A DNA stretch of 64,000 bases. It comes from Brevundimonas sp. Lineage in GTDB: Bacteria > Pseudomonadota > Alphaproteobacteria > Caulobacterales > Caulobacteraceae. The translations under genes were made by a program, and so were the position numbers. The notes under the pieces are model-generated. The model did no database searches and was not told the origin of the DNA. It saw only the letters and a program-made list of their open reading frames with translations. Within the stretch, counting starts at the first letter, position 1; each line of letters starts with the position of its first letter. The stretch lies in assembly GCF_003248455.1 (NCBI RefSeq), contig NZ_QFNM01000003.1, positions 77,754 to 141,753 of the forward strand, written 5' to 3'. Below are positions 25,565 to 34,436 of this stretch, piece by piece.

Positions 25565-27451
25565 TCAATTCAGCACTGGCAGTTCGATATAGGAGGCGTC
25601 GTCTCCGGCGTGGTGGATGGCGTTATCGGCGACGACGCCCACGCTTTCCGTCTCGTTCGGACCGCCCGTGTTCAGGTTGCGCACGAATTTGGGGAAGTTG
25701 GAGCTTGTCACCTCCACCCGGATGCGGTGGCCGGGCTGAAAGGTGTTGCTGATCGTCATCGGCGTGGGCTGGATCGTCGCCACCTGGCCGGGCGTGAGGG
25801 GCGTGGGACGGTCATAGCCGTCTCGATAGCGGGCCCGCATGATGGTGTCGCCCAGGATGTAGGCCGCGCCGTCCGGCGCCACGTCGATCAGCTTGACCGC
25901 GAAGTCGGTGTCGGCGGCCGAGGACGAGACCTTCAGCACCGCATCGATGAAGCCCGTCACCTGCATAGGCTGGGTCAAGGGCTCGGACGTATAGACCAGC
26001 ACGTCGTTTCGCGCCTCGATCTGGCGCTGGTCGAAGGCGCCGGCTGTCACCAGGCCGCCGTTGCAGCAGTCGCCGCCGCCGATGGTCTGGACGGGATTCA
26101 TCGGGTCGTAGCGATAGCGGTCGGGCTGTTCGCCGGCGGGCGGCACCTCGAACGAAAGGCGGCCGTCGCCGTTCAGGCTGTTTGCTGCTCCGCCAGAGCG
26201 CAGATACATCCGAACCGTCTGGACCCCCGCCGGGGGCCATTGGGCGGCGGTGCGCCAGACGTTTTCGCCCATGTTGAAATACTGGACGTGCGGCGTGCTG
26301 GCCGGGAAAGCCTGGCGCTCGCCCTTCAGCCAGCGGTCGAACCAGGCGTGGATCAGGGCGTCGCTGTCGAAACTGGCGTCGCCCAGCGCTCGGTCGCCCG
26401 ACCGATAGTTCGGTCCCAACCCGGCGAAGGCGCAGTGATTGTTCGGCCCCACAACCACATACTGGTTCTCGGCGGCCTCGCGATCCTGGGTGGTGGCGCG
26501 GGCGTGGTTGAACAGCGCCATGTTCGGCCCGATGGAGACGTCGTACCAGCTGTTGAACCACAACGACGGCACGCCCCAGCCCATGTCGTCATGATAAAGG
26601 CCGCCTTGGCGCCAGGCCGGATCGGCGGGCGTGCGAGCGATCAAATGCTCGAATGTGGCGGGCGGCTCGCCCAGGTCCGACAGCATCTGGTCTACGGGCA
26701 GGTGGCGAATTTGGCTGGGCCAGTTCACCTCCGGCTTCTTCGCGTCCAGGTCATTGTAGCGGACGAGGCGCGCGCGTGTTTCCTGGTCGATGTCAACCGG
26801 GATTTGCGCGCGCAGCGGATTATCGACGCCGTACAACCACACGAAGAACAGGCTGCGCGGCACGCCGCCGGTGTACCAGTTGCCCTGTTCCTGGAAGCGG
26901 CCGACCTTGCCGATGCCGGCGCCGGACGCCTGTGGAACCATGGCGGCGTGGGCGGGGTGATTCTGGGCGGCCAGCGCCAGTTGCCATTCGGCCGAGGAAG
27001 AGCAGCCCAGGGTGCCGACCTTGCCGTTCGACCAGGGCTGGGCGGCGATCCACGTCAGGGCGTCGTAGCCGTCGGTCTGAGGATAGCCCAGAATCTGGTA
27101 GTCGCCGCCAGAGAAATACCGTCCGCGCTCGTTCTGGATGACGAAGGCGTAACCCCGGCTGATCCAGGTCAGGGCCGTGCGGGTGGTGCGGGCGTTGTTC
27201 GCCAATTCGTTATAGGGTGTCCGCACGAAGACGGTCGGCAGAGGGCCGGGCGCATTCTTGGGACGGTAGACGTTCGTGGCCAGGCCGACGCCGTCGCGCA
27301 TCGGGACCATCACCGCCATCCGCACGTCGGCGATTCGCGAAAGCTCGGTCTGGGCTGCGGCGTCGCTGTAGCGGCCATAGTCCTGGGCCGTCGCCGCCAT
27401 GGGCGCCAGAGCGATCACGCCAGCGACTACGGCGGCGATTATCCGATCCAT
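25565..27451 (-). CDS. Exported CocE/NonD-family hydrolase
   Basis: The 628-residue protein has a signal peptide (PMAATAQ-D, ~22). It is an X-Pro dipeptidyl-peptidase (S15)-type alpha/beta hydrolase: the nucleophile Ser is in GTLGCSSSAEW, the presumed catalytic His in GPNNHCAFAG, and a C-terminal jelly-roll domain carries RIRVEVTSSNFPKF. Relatives hydrolyse alpha-amino-acid esters, cocaine or acyl-amide bonds. ATG 27451 follows AGGAG and begins the signal peptide. It lies 84 bases after the STN-domain receptor gene on the same strand, so receptor and hydrolase are probably co-transcribed and act on one substrate. Confidence 0.88.
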   Translation of the reverse strand: MDRIIAAVVAGVIALAPMAATAQDYGRYSDAAAQTELSRIADVRMAVMVPMRDGVGLATNVYRPKNAPGPLPTVFVRTPYNELANNARTTRTALTWISRGYAFVIQNERGRYFSGGDYQILGYPQTDGYDALTWIAAQPWSNGKVGTLGCSSSAEWQLALAAQNHPAHAAMVPQASGAGIGKVGRFQEQGNWYTGGVPRSLFFVWLYGVDNPLRAQIPVDIDQETRARLVRYNDLDAKKPEVNWPSQIRHLPVDQMLSDLGEPPATFEHLIARTPADPAWRQGGLYHDDMGWGVPSLWFNSWYDVSIGPNMALFNHARATTQDREAAENQYVVVGPNNHCAFAGLGPNYRSGDRALGDASFDSDALIHAWFDRWLKGERQAFPASTPHVQYFNMGENVWRTAAQWPPAGVQTVRMYLRSGGAANSLNGDGRLSFEVPPAGEQPDRYRYDPMNPVQTIGGGDCCNGGLVTAGAFDQRQIEARNDVLVYTSEPLTQPMQVTGFIDAVLKVSSSAADTDFAVKLIDVAPDGAAYILGDTIMRARYRDGYDRPTPLTPGQVATIQPTPMTISNTFQPGHRIRVEVTSSNFPKFVRNLNTGGPNETESVGVVADNAIHHAGDDASYIELPVLN

Positions 27452-27535
27452 CGTGAACTCCTGTGCTTGGATGATCACTCTAACTCGGGAAATGCGTCAG
27501 ACCAGCCTTTGCCGTTCTGACGCTCCCGCCGCCCG

Positions 27536-30500
27536 TCAGAAGCGGAAACGGGCGCCGACGCGAAATGACCGTCCTAGAAGGTCATATTGCGTGGACGTGC
27601 CGAAGCCAGCGTAAGACCCAGGAATATATTCTGGATCCTGGTCAAACAGATTCTCGACGACGCCGAACAGGGTGATTTTTCTGCCGGCCATCTCGATGTC
27701 GAAATTCTCGGCGAGCTCCACATAGGTGACGGCGTCGAAATGGTTCAGTTCGTCGGCCAGACCCAACTGGCTGGTCGGCGCGTAGTTGCTGACCTTTCCG
27801 CTGCCCAGGTATCGAACGGTCAGGGTCGTCCGGCTCGGCCCATAGCTGTAGGTCCCTGAGAAAAGGCCGTTCCATTTCATGCTGCCTGCCAGATTCAGAC
27901 GATCGGTGATCGCGCCTGCGAGTTCAGTTTCATCCTTGAGGCGCTGAGTGGCCAGCAGACGCAGATCGATCGAGCCGTTCCAGGATGGAAAGATGTCGGC
28001 GAGCGCGGTGCGATACGACAGCTCGTAGTCGACGCCTTCCACGGCCTGTATCTGGGCGTTGACGCCGCCAGTGTAGATTGTCGCGTCCACGAGATCGGAA
28101 CGGCCGGGCGCCCGGATGATGGAATTGCAGGATGCGGGGTCGCGTGGGACCCCGACGCCGTAGCACTGGTTGATAAGTTGCTGTGCGCCGATCGCCACGA
28201 TCGCGTCGGCGATTTCGATGTTGTAATAATCTGCCGAAGCGCTGAACCCGGCCAACCAGGCTGGTCGATAGACCACCCCGCCGGTCCAGGTTTCGGCGAC
28301 TTCCGGCTTGAGGTTCGGATTCCCCCCGCTGATGCCGATGGTCGAGACCGTCGGACTACCGGGTTGGCTAGGGTCGCTGTAGTTGTTCTGAAACGCCGTC
28401 CCGGCCGCGAACAGATCGCTCAGGTTGGGCGCGCGAATATCGCGCGACCGCGTCCCCCTCAGACGCAGTTCCTCATTGATGTCCCAGGTCAGTCCCGCCT
28501 TCCAGGTCGTCACCGCGCCGCTGGTGGAATAGTCCGTGCGCCGGACGGCTCCGTTGAAGTCGAGGGAACTGGCGAATGGCGCATCCTTCAGCAGCGGGAC
28601 CAGGGTTTCCACGAAGAACTCGTTCACATCGTACTTGCCCTGAGATGTCCCGAAATTGCCGGTGAACCAAGCCGATTTCAGGGATTGAGCGTCCGCCTTG
28701 GCCGTGAATTGTTCCTTGCGCCATTCGAAACCGGCCGCGAACGAGACCGGCCCCGCCCACAACGAGAAGGGTTCGTACTGGGCGTCGATCGCCCAGACGT
28801 CCTGCTGGATGTCCAAATCCTGACGCGCCCCCAGACCTTCGTTCAGACCCATGACCCAAGCGATGGAGGCCTGCCCCGGAGCGCCAATGCCGAAGATGTT
28901 CATCGGCACACATCCATTGGCCGGGGTAGTGAGTTGCGATCGACAAATAGGCTGTCCGACCGCCACGCCGGCCACGCCGCCGACCGCAGGGTTGGCGATG
29001 ACGTCGATCGCTTGGTTGTAGCGCTCGACGAGGGGGTTGTTGCTGCGCGTGTACCAGACGTCGCTCTGTCCGCGCTGGTAATAGGTCCGCCACCGGCCCG
29101 TCTCGAGGAAGGTCCCGTCCAACGCCGCCATATAGCGCTCCTGACGACGATAGTAGCCTGCCTCGCCGCCATGGCCGCCCGGCGTCACCAGATCGTAGTT
29201 GAGCCGTCCCATGGTGAAACTTGAGATGGCGTTGGCGGTCATCGCCTGCTGGATCTGGAGCGGCAGGAAGGGGTTGTCGCTGCGGACAGTGATGTTGGCC
29301 TGACGCGCGTAGGGCGACGACCAGTTGCTGCCGTCGGATCCAGCATAGCTCGCCTCGAAGGTCGCCTTGATATCGTTGGTCAGGTTGTAGGTGACATGGC
29401 CAAAGGTGCTCCAGTACTTCTGTTCGGGCAGCAGGGGCCAGATGCGCGCGGTATCCTCGACTGTCCCGCCAGCCTGAAGATCCCCGTTCTGGATTGGCCC
29501 GAAGGTGAACTGACCGATCTGGCCGTTCTCGCCGAAAAGCGTGCCGCGCAGCGGTCCACTGGTGATCAGACCGCCTGGGGAAGCGCGACCATAGCCGGCG
29601 TCATAGCGCACGATCTGGCCAGGTTGGCCATTCGTAGCGGTCCAGGCCGGGTTGGACAGCAGCCGATAGCCCGGCCGGTACCAGTCCCGGCTCAACGGCG
29701 TATCGACGCCGTCGCCAGAGAAATACTGTCCGCTCAGCAGGACATGCCCCCGGCCGCCGGCGAAGCGGGCGCCATAGGCCAGGTCGCCGTTGAAGCTTTC
29801 GGCGTCGCTACGGTCGGTGACGCCATAGTTGACCGAGCCCTTGAGGCCCGTGAAGCTGTTGTCGAGGATGAAGTTGACGACACCTGCGACCGCGTCGGAA
29901 CCATAGGCCGCCGAGGCGCCTCCAGTCACAACGTCGACCCGTTGCAAGAGGTTGGTCGGCAGCAGATTGATATCTACCGCCGAGTTCAATCCTGCGGACA
30001 CGACTCGCCGTCCATCCAGCAGAACCAGGGTGCGGGTCGCGCCCAGACCGCGCGCATTGAGCAGATTGGCTCCGCCGCCCGTGCTCGTGGCGCTGTAGAC
30101 TGTGGTTCGGGGAGATGTCGGCTGCCCCATCTGCGGCAATTGATTGATGTAGTCCGCCACGTTCGCTGGAGCGCGCCGCTGGATGTCCTCGGCGCCGAGG
30201 ACCGTCGTCGAGGTCGGCGCTTCATAGCCGTTACGGATGATACGGGAGCCGGTTACGACGATTTCCTCCACGGCAGAGACTTCGTCCTGCGGCTCGAGAG
30301 GCGCGTCCTGCGTCTGCAGCCCCGGACCGGCTTCGGCGTAAGGGGCCGGTGTTGAATAGTTTGTAGCCGATATGGGGGTCAGTGCCCCGCCGCCCGTCGC
30401 GGGGCGGGCGGGGCGCAGGGTGACCACAGACCCGGCTCCGGTCTCGGCGCTAAGACCTGTTCCCTTCAGCAGAGCCGACAGGGCGGCGCTAGGTTCGCGG

Positions 30501-30730
30501 TTGCCGCGGATGCCCTGCGTCCGCTTGCCGGCGACGAGTATGCTGGAGAACATAATCTCCTGATTGGCTTGACGGGCGAAAGCATTGAGCGCCGGGCCGA
30601 GATCTCCGGCCTGGATGTCGAAGTGTTTCGTCTGCTGAACCTGCGCCGCGACTGGCGTCGCCGCGAGCAAAAGAGCGATCGCAGCCACCGAGCAGCCGCC
30701 ACCGAACGTGAATCGTTCCCTGTTACGCAT
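27536..30730 (-). CDS. TonB-dependent receptor with STN signalling domain (1064 aa)
   Basis: Signal peptide to ~residue 29 (ATPVAAQ), STN domain ~33-105 (KHFDIQAGDLGPALNAFA, IRGNREPSAALSALLKGTGL), TonB-box-like EEIVVTGSRI at ~165, plug (LNARGLGATRTLVLLDGRR, VDVVTGGASAAYGSDAVAG) and a barrel ending GARFRF. The STN domain implies it signals through the divergently encoded FecR. ATG 30730 begins the signal peptide and follows GGGGGA; upstream extension is not protein-like. The hydrolase gene follows on the same strand. Confidence 0.92.
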   Translation of the reverse strand: MRNRERFTFGGGCSVAAIALLLAATPVAAQVQQTKHFDIQAGDLGPALNAFARQANQEIMFSSILVAGKRTQGIRGNREPSAALSALLKGTGLSAETGAGSVVTLRPARPATGGGALTPISATNYSTPAPYAEAGPGLQTQDAPLEPQDEVSAVEEIVVTGSRIIRNGYEAPTSTTVLGAEDIQRRAPANVADYINQLPQMGQPTSPRTTVYSATSTGGGANLLNARGLGATRTLVLLDGRRVVSAGLNSAVDINLLPTNLLQRVDVVTGGASAAYGSDAVAGVVNFILDNSFTGLKGSVNYGVTDRSDAESFNGDLAYGARFAGGRGHVLLSGQYFSGDGVDTPLSRDWYRPGYRLLSNPAWTATNGQPGQIVRYDAGYGRASPGGLITSGPLRGTLFGENGQIGQFTFGPIQNGDLQAGGTVEDTARIWPLLPEQKYWSTFGHVTYNLTNDIKATFEASYAGSDGSNWSSPYARQANITVRSDNPFLPLQIQQAMTANAISSFTMGRLNYDLVTPGGHGGEAGYYRRQERYMAALDGTFLETGRWRTYYQRGQSDVWYTRSNNPLVERYNQAIDVIANPAVGGVAGVAVGQPICRSQLTTPANGCVPMNIFGIGAPGQASIAWVMGLNEGLGARQDLDIQQDVWAIDAQYEPFSLWAGPVSFAAGFEWRKEQFTAKADAQSLKSAWFTGNFGTSQGKYDVNEFFVETLVPLLKDAPFASSLDFNGAVRRTDYSTSGAVTTWKAGLTWDINEELRLRGTRSRDIRAPNLSDLFAAGTAFQNNYSDPSQPGSPTVSTIGISGGNPNLKPEVAETWTGGVVYRPAWLAGFSASADYYNIEIADAIVAIGAQQLINQCYGVGVPRDPASCNSIIRAPGRSDLVDATIYTGGVNAQIQAVEGVDYELSYRTALADIFPSWNGSIDLRLLATQRLKDETELAGAITDRLNLAGSMKWNGLFSGTYSYGPSRTTLTVRYLGSGKVSNYAPTSQLGLADELNHFDAVTYVELAENFDIEMAGRKITLFGVVENLFDQDPEYIPGSYAGFGTSTQYDLLGRSFRVGARFRF

Positions 30731-31019
30731 AGCATCCCCCTGATCGCCCCGAGTATCGCGGCTTTTCGACTCGGGGGACGCAACGGATGCAAAATCCCGC
30801 CAACAATTATGGGCAATTCCGCCTGAACCGTCACCGAATCGCCAAAGTGTGATTGATCGGCATCGACTTGACGGCGCGTTGGACGGGTCATGGGCCCGCA
30901 CCGACGATCAATGGTCCGTCCAGTCGTTGCGAACACGGGCTGATCGGACATTCGGCCGTGTAATTTTTCTTTACGGTATCTCCCAGCGCGCGCGTCTTAC
31001 GGGGGCAAGGGGAACTCCA
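30731..31019. promoter_or_regulatory. Divergent control region between STN receptor and sigma factor
   Basis: This 289-base gap separates the leftward receptor-hydrolase operon from the rightward sigma-FecR-oxidase operon, so both promoters must lie here. On the plus strand TTGACGG at 30868-30874 resembles the housekeeping -35 of Caulobacterales, and an AT-rich run (AATTTTTCTTTACGG) lies near 30962-30976. No operator repeat stands out. Confidence 0.4.
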
Positions 31020-31532
31020 ATGCCGTCAACGGCTGAACATCCACGGCTGGAAGAGGTTGTATCCGCCTTTCGCGGCCCGCTGCTGCGCTTCTTTCAGAGA
31101 CGTGTGCGCGGAAGCCAAGAAGCGGAGGATTTGACGCAGGAAGTCTTCGGCCGGTTGATACGGCAGGACCTCGGCGGCATCGGCAATATGAATGGCTATG
31201 TCTTCCAGGTCGCCGCTAATGTGCTGCGCGACGAAGCCCGGCGCGCGAGCGTCCGCAGCGGCATGCTGGCCGGATCGACCGATGTGGATGTGGAGGATGA
31301 ACGGGGCTTCTCCCCCGAGAGGGTTCTGCAGAATAAGGAGGCGCTGCAGGCGATGGTGAGCGCCCTCTATGAACTGTCCGTTCCGGTGCGCACCGTATTC
31401 AGCCAATACCATCTGGATGGAGTCGCCCAGGTCGAGATCGCCCGGCGCATGGGAATGTCGTTGAGCACGGTCGAGAAACACATGGCCAAGGCTAACGCCC
31501 ATCTCCTTTATCGTCTGCGAGGGCTCCTGTGA
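31020..31532 (+). CDS. FecI-like ECF sigma factor
   Basis: 170 residues. Region 2 (SAFRGPLLRFFQRRVRGSQEAED, then LTQEVFGRLI) and region 4 (ELSVPVRTVFSQYHLDGVAQ, then VEIARRMGMS) with the typical STVEKHMAKA end. ATG 31020 has AAGGGGAA upstream and gives normal family length; an upstream in-frame extension is not conserved in character. FecR follows with a GTGA overlap, so the two are translationally coupled. It should transcribe the divergent STN receptor operon, and probably its own operon with the amine-oxidising enzymes. Confidence 0.9.
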   Translation: MPSTAEHPRLEEVVSAFRGPLLRFFQRRVRGSQEAEDLTQEVFGRLIRQDLGGIGNMNGYVFQVAANVLRDEARRASVRSGMLAGSTDVDVEDERGFSPERVLQNKEALQAMVSALYELSVPVRTVFSQYHLDGVAQVEIARRMGMSLSTVEKHMAKANAHLLYRLRGLL

Positions 31533-32572
31533 GAGATCGCGACAACATCGAGGCCATAGCCGCCGCCTGGGATGCGCGGCTGCGCGCTGGAACGGGCGAT
31601 CGCGATGGCGATCGGGCCGCTTTTCAAGCCTGGCTTGCTGAATCGCCCGATCATCGAAAGGCCCACGACCGCCTTCAAGGCGCCCTCTTCGCGTTGCGCA
31701 CACAGGGTGATCTGCCCGAATTGAGGGCCTTGAGAGACGAAGCCCGGAACCGGACCGAAAAACTCCGCCAACGTCGCATCGCCGTCGGGTTCTGGTCATT
31801 AGCGGCATCGCTCCTTCTGGCCCTCGCGATCACGCTGCCTACCGAACGCGGGGCCGAGGTGTCGGCCATGGCCCAAGGTGCGAAAATCTATCGGACGGCG
31901 CTCAATGAACGCACCCGCGTGATTTTGGCGGATGGATCTGAGGTCACTCTCGATTCCGATACCCGGATCGCCGCCCACTTCAAGGCGGCGCGGCGGGAGA
32001 TCACGCTTCTTTCGGGTCGCGCGTTGTTCCGGGTGGAGAAGGACCCGTCGCGGCCCTTCGTCGTGAGGGCAGGCGACCGTACCGTGACGGCTCTGGGGAC
32101 GGTGTTCGACGTGGCGCTCGACGACCGCGATCTCAGAGTGACGTTGGCCGAAGGCCGCGTGGCCGTGCGATCCACCCGGCTCGGCCATGAATCGGTTCGC
32201 ATCATGCAACCGAGCCAACAATTGGCGGGATCGACAGGAAACCCTGCGATGGTTGTTCAAACCGTCGACACCGCCCGTGCCCTCGGTTGGGTCGATGGAC
32301 AGATATTCTTCGACAACAAGACGGTCGCCTCGGCCGTTCAAGAGATGAACACATACTCGAGGCTGAAGATCGTGATCCACCCCGAGGTGGCCGACATGCG
32401 GATCAACGGCATGTTCCGCGCGGGCAATCAGAACGGCTTCGCCGCAGCGCTGAAGGCGACCTTGCCAGTCGATGTTCGGACAAGCGACCGGGGACAGATT
32501 CTGGTCGTCAGGCAGGCGACTGCGCCGACCACTGAAACTTTCGGAACAGGGAACAACAGCGGTGGCCAGTAG
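31529..32572 (+). CDS. FecR-family anti-sigma factor
   Basis: 347 residues, starting with GTG overlapping the sigma stop. N-terminal cytoplasmic DUF4880-like domain (AWDARLRAGTGDRDGDRAAF, residues ~13-32), one membrane helix at ~93-110 (WSLAASLLLALAITL), periplasmic FecR domain (RVILADGSEVTLDSDT, GRALFRVEKDPSRPFVV) and a C-terminal STN-interacting part ending in a Gly/Asn-rich tail. It links occupancy of the divergent STN receptor to sigma activity. The flavoprotein gene starts 20 bases after its stop, so the regulators sit in the same operon as the enzymes. Confidence 0.92.
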   Translation: MRDRDNIEAIAAAWDARLRAGTGDRDGDRAAFQAWLAESPDHRKAHDRLQGALFALRTQGDLPELRALRDEARNRTEKLRQRRIAVGFWSLAASLLLALAITLPTERGAEVSAMAQGAKIYRTALNERTRVILADGSEVTLDSDTRIAAHFKAARREITLLSGRALFRVEKDPSRPFVVRAGDRTVTALGTVFDVALDDRDLRVTLAEGRVAVRSTRLGHESVRIMQPSQQLAGSTGNPAMVVQTVDTARALGWVDGQIFFDNKTVASAVQEMNTYSRLKIVIHPEVADMRINGMFRAGNQNGFAAALKATLPVDVRTSDRGQILVVRQATAPTTETFGTGNNSGGQ

Positions 32573-32591
32573 GGAGGACGAACGCCTGGGG

Positions 32592-34436
32592 ATGTCGGCG
32601 CCGATTACGCGGCGGGACGTTCTCAACAGTCGTGTCCTCGGCGAGGGCGACAGCCTGCGACATGCCCGCTGTCCGGCCGCGCAGTGCGCCCCGCACGAGG
32701 ACTTCACCGGCTACGGCGGCGTCGGCGACTATGCAAAGGCCAACGGGAACACCCACTCGGTTCTGACCGCCGCCCACAAGGTGCGCGACGGCTACTATGA
32801 CGCCTTCCCTACCGGTCGCCTGGCTCCCGAGGAGGAGTACGACCTCATCGTCGTCGGCGCTGGCCTCGCCGGACTGATGAGCGCTTGGGAATACTCGCGG
32901 ATGAGCGGCGGCGGCCGACGCGTCCTGATCCTGGACAATGCGGCCATGTTTGGCGGCGAAGCGCGCGAGAACGAGTTCGAGGTCGAAGGCACGCGCCTTA
33001 TCGCCCCTCAGGGATCGAATCAGTTCGGCCTGGCTCGCAAGGGATCGGGCTCGCCGGCCGAAGCATTCTTCGACGCCTGCAACCTGCCCTATGAATACCG
33101 CTTCCAGGAATGGAGCGCCGATGTCACGCCGCTGGGGATCGCCCGCGACAATTATGGCAACATGGACGGCCAGCAAGAGCAGCAGATCGACATCGCCTAT
33201 CATTTGGATGACGGAAATGGCCGGGGTCGGCTGATCAACAACATCTGGCGAGACAATCTGGCGCGGGCTCCCTTTTCGGATAAGGCTCGGGCCGACCTGT
33301 TGGACTGGCGGCGCACTCGGGTGGGGACGACCGAAGACGAACTTAGGGCGCTCGATCGCATCACCTACAAGGACTATCTCGAGCGGGTTAAGGGCTACGA
33401 TCCGGCGGTGACCGCCATGGCGGAACCCCTGACGGGTCTGTTATCGGGCGTGTCCGCCGATGCCTCGCCCGCGCGCGCCGGCCGCTTCGTGAGCGACCCG
33501 ACCCGCAAGCTGTCGCTGTCCTATCCCGGCGGCAACTCGACCTGGGCTCGGCATCTGGTCCGATCGCTCATCCCGGGTTCGTTTCCGGGACCTTTCACCT
33601 TTGAAAACCTGATGTCCGCCCGGATGGACCATGCCGCCATCGACAAGGCGGGGGAGCCAGTCAGGCTGCGGCTGCGGTCAACGGTCATCGACGTCCGCCA
33701 TCAGGGCGCGGCCGGCCAGGCCGAGGCGGTCGACGTGACCTATATCCGCGAAGGGGCGGCCCATTGCGTGCGCGCCAGGTCGGTGGTGATGGCGTCTGGC
33801 GGGTGGATCAACAAGCGGGTCATCCACGACCTGCCGAACGATATCCGCGACGCCTACGACCAGTACGCCTATGCGCCGGCCCTGATTATCAACGTCGCCC
33901 TGACCAACTGGCGCTTCCTGTACCAGCAGGGCGCCACTGCGGTCAGGTGGTTTGGCGAGGATGATTCGATAGGTTTCTGGGCCAACCTGCGTCAAAGCAT
34001 GGTGACCGACGGCTACGACCCGCCCCTCGATCCCGACAAGCCCACGGTGCTTACTTTTTACATGGGGCTCTATACCCCGGGTCGGAGCGCGTTCGACCAG
34101 GGCGCCCTGGGTCGGACCCGACTGCTTTCCACAACCTACAGCGATTATGAGCGGCGGATACGTACTCAAATGACGCGGATGTTCGCCGACGTCGGGTTCG
34201 ACGCCAAGCGCGACATCGCCGGCATCATCTTGAACCGCTGGGGGCACGCCCGCCTCATCGAACCCGTTGGCTTCCACTACGGAATGGACGGCAAACCCAG
34301 TCCGCTGGAAGCGCCGCGCAAGGGCTTCGGCCGCATCTTCATCGGCCATGCCGAACTCAACGGCGCCCAGAACGGAACGGGCGCCTTCGAACACGGCCGG
34401 CGTGCGGCGGCGCAAGCCTTTGGAGTGACAGGATGA
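32592..34436 (+). CDS. Spermidine-dehydrogenase-like FAD flavoprotein
   Basis: The 614-residue NAD(P)/FAD-binding oxidoreductase has the dinucleotide motif VVGAGLAGL at ~88-96, then a LILDNAAMFGGEARENEF segment where FAD-dependent amine dehydrogenases of the SpdH type carry GGHAKRNEF. The C-terminal FIGHAELNGAQ closes the FAD site. The N-terminus keeps a twin-arginine pair (ITRRDVLN) as in exported SpdH proteins, but the expected hydrophobic stretch is poor, so export is uncertain. ATG 32592 follows AGGAGG at some distance; a GTG 30 bases earlier is possible. It would oxidise an amine to an imine. The multicopper oxidase gene overlaps its stop by 4 bases. Confidence 0.75.
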   Translation: MSAPITRRDVLNSRVLGEGDSLRHARCPAAQCAPHEDFTGYGGVGDYAKANGNTHSVLTAAHKVRDGYYDAFPTGRLAPEEEYDLIVVGAGLAGLMSAWEYSRMSGGGRRVLILDNAAMFGGEARENEFEVEGTRLIAPQGSNQFGLARKGSGSPAEAFFDACNLPYEYRFQEWSADVTPLGIARDNYGNMDGQQEQQIDIAYHLDDGNGRGRLINNIWRDNLARAPFSDKARADLLDWRRTRVGTTEDELRALDRITYKDYLERVKGYDPAVTAMAEPLTGLLSGVSADASPARAGRFVSDPTRKLSLSYPGGNSTWARHLVRSLIPGSFPGPFTFENLMSARMDHAAIDKAGEPVRLRLRSTVIDVRHQGAAGQAEAVDVTYIREGAAHCVRARSVVMASGGWINKRVIHDLPNDIRDAYDQYAYAPALIINVALTNWRFLYQQGATAVRWFGEDDSIGFWANLRQSMVTDGYDPPLDPDKPTVLTFYMGLYTPGRSAFDQGALGRTRLLSTTYSDYERRIRTQMTRMFADVGFDAKRDIAGIILNRWGHARLIEPVGFHYGMDGKPSPLEAPRKGFGRIFIGHAELNGAQNGTGAFEHGRRAAAQAFGVTG

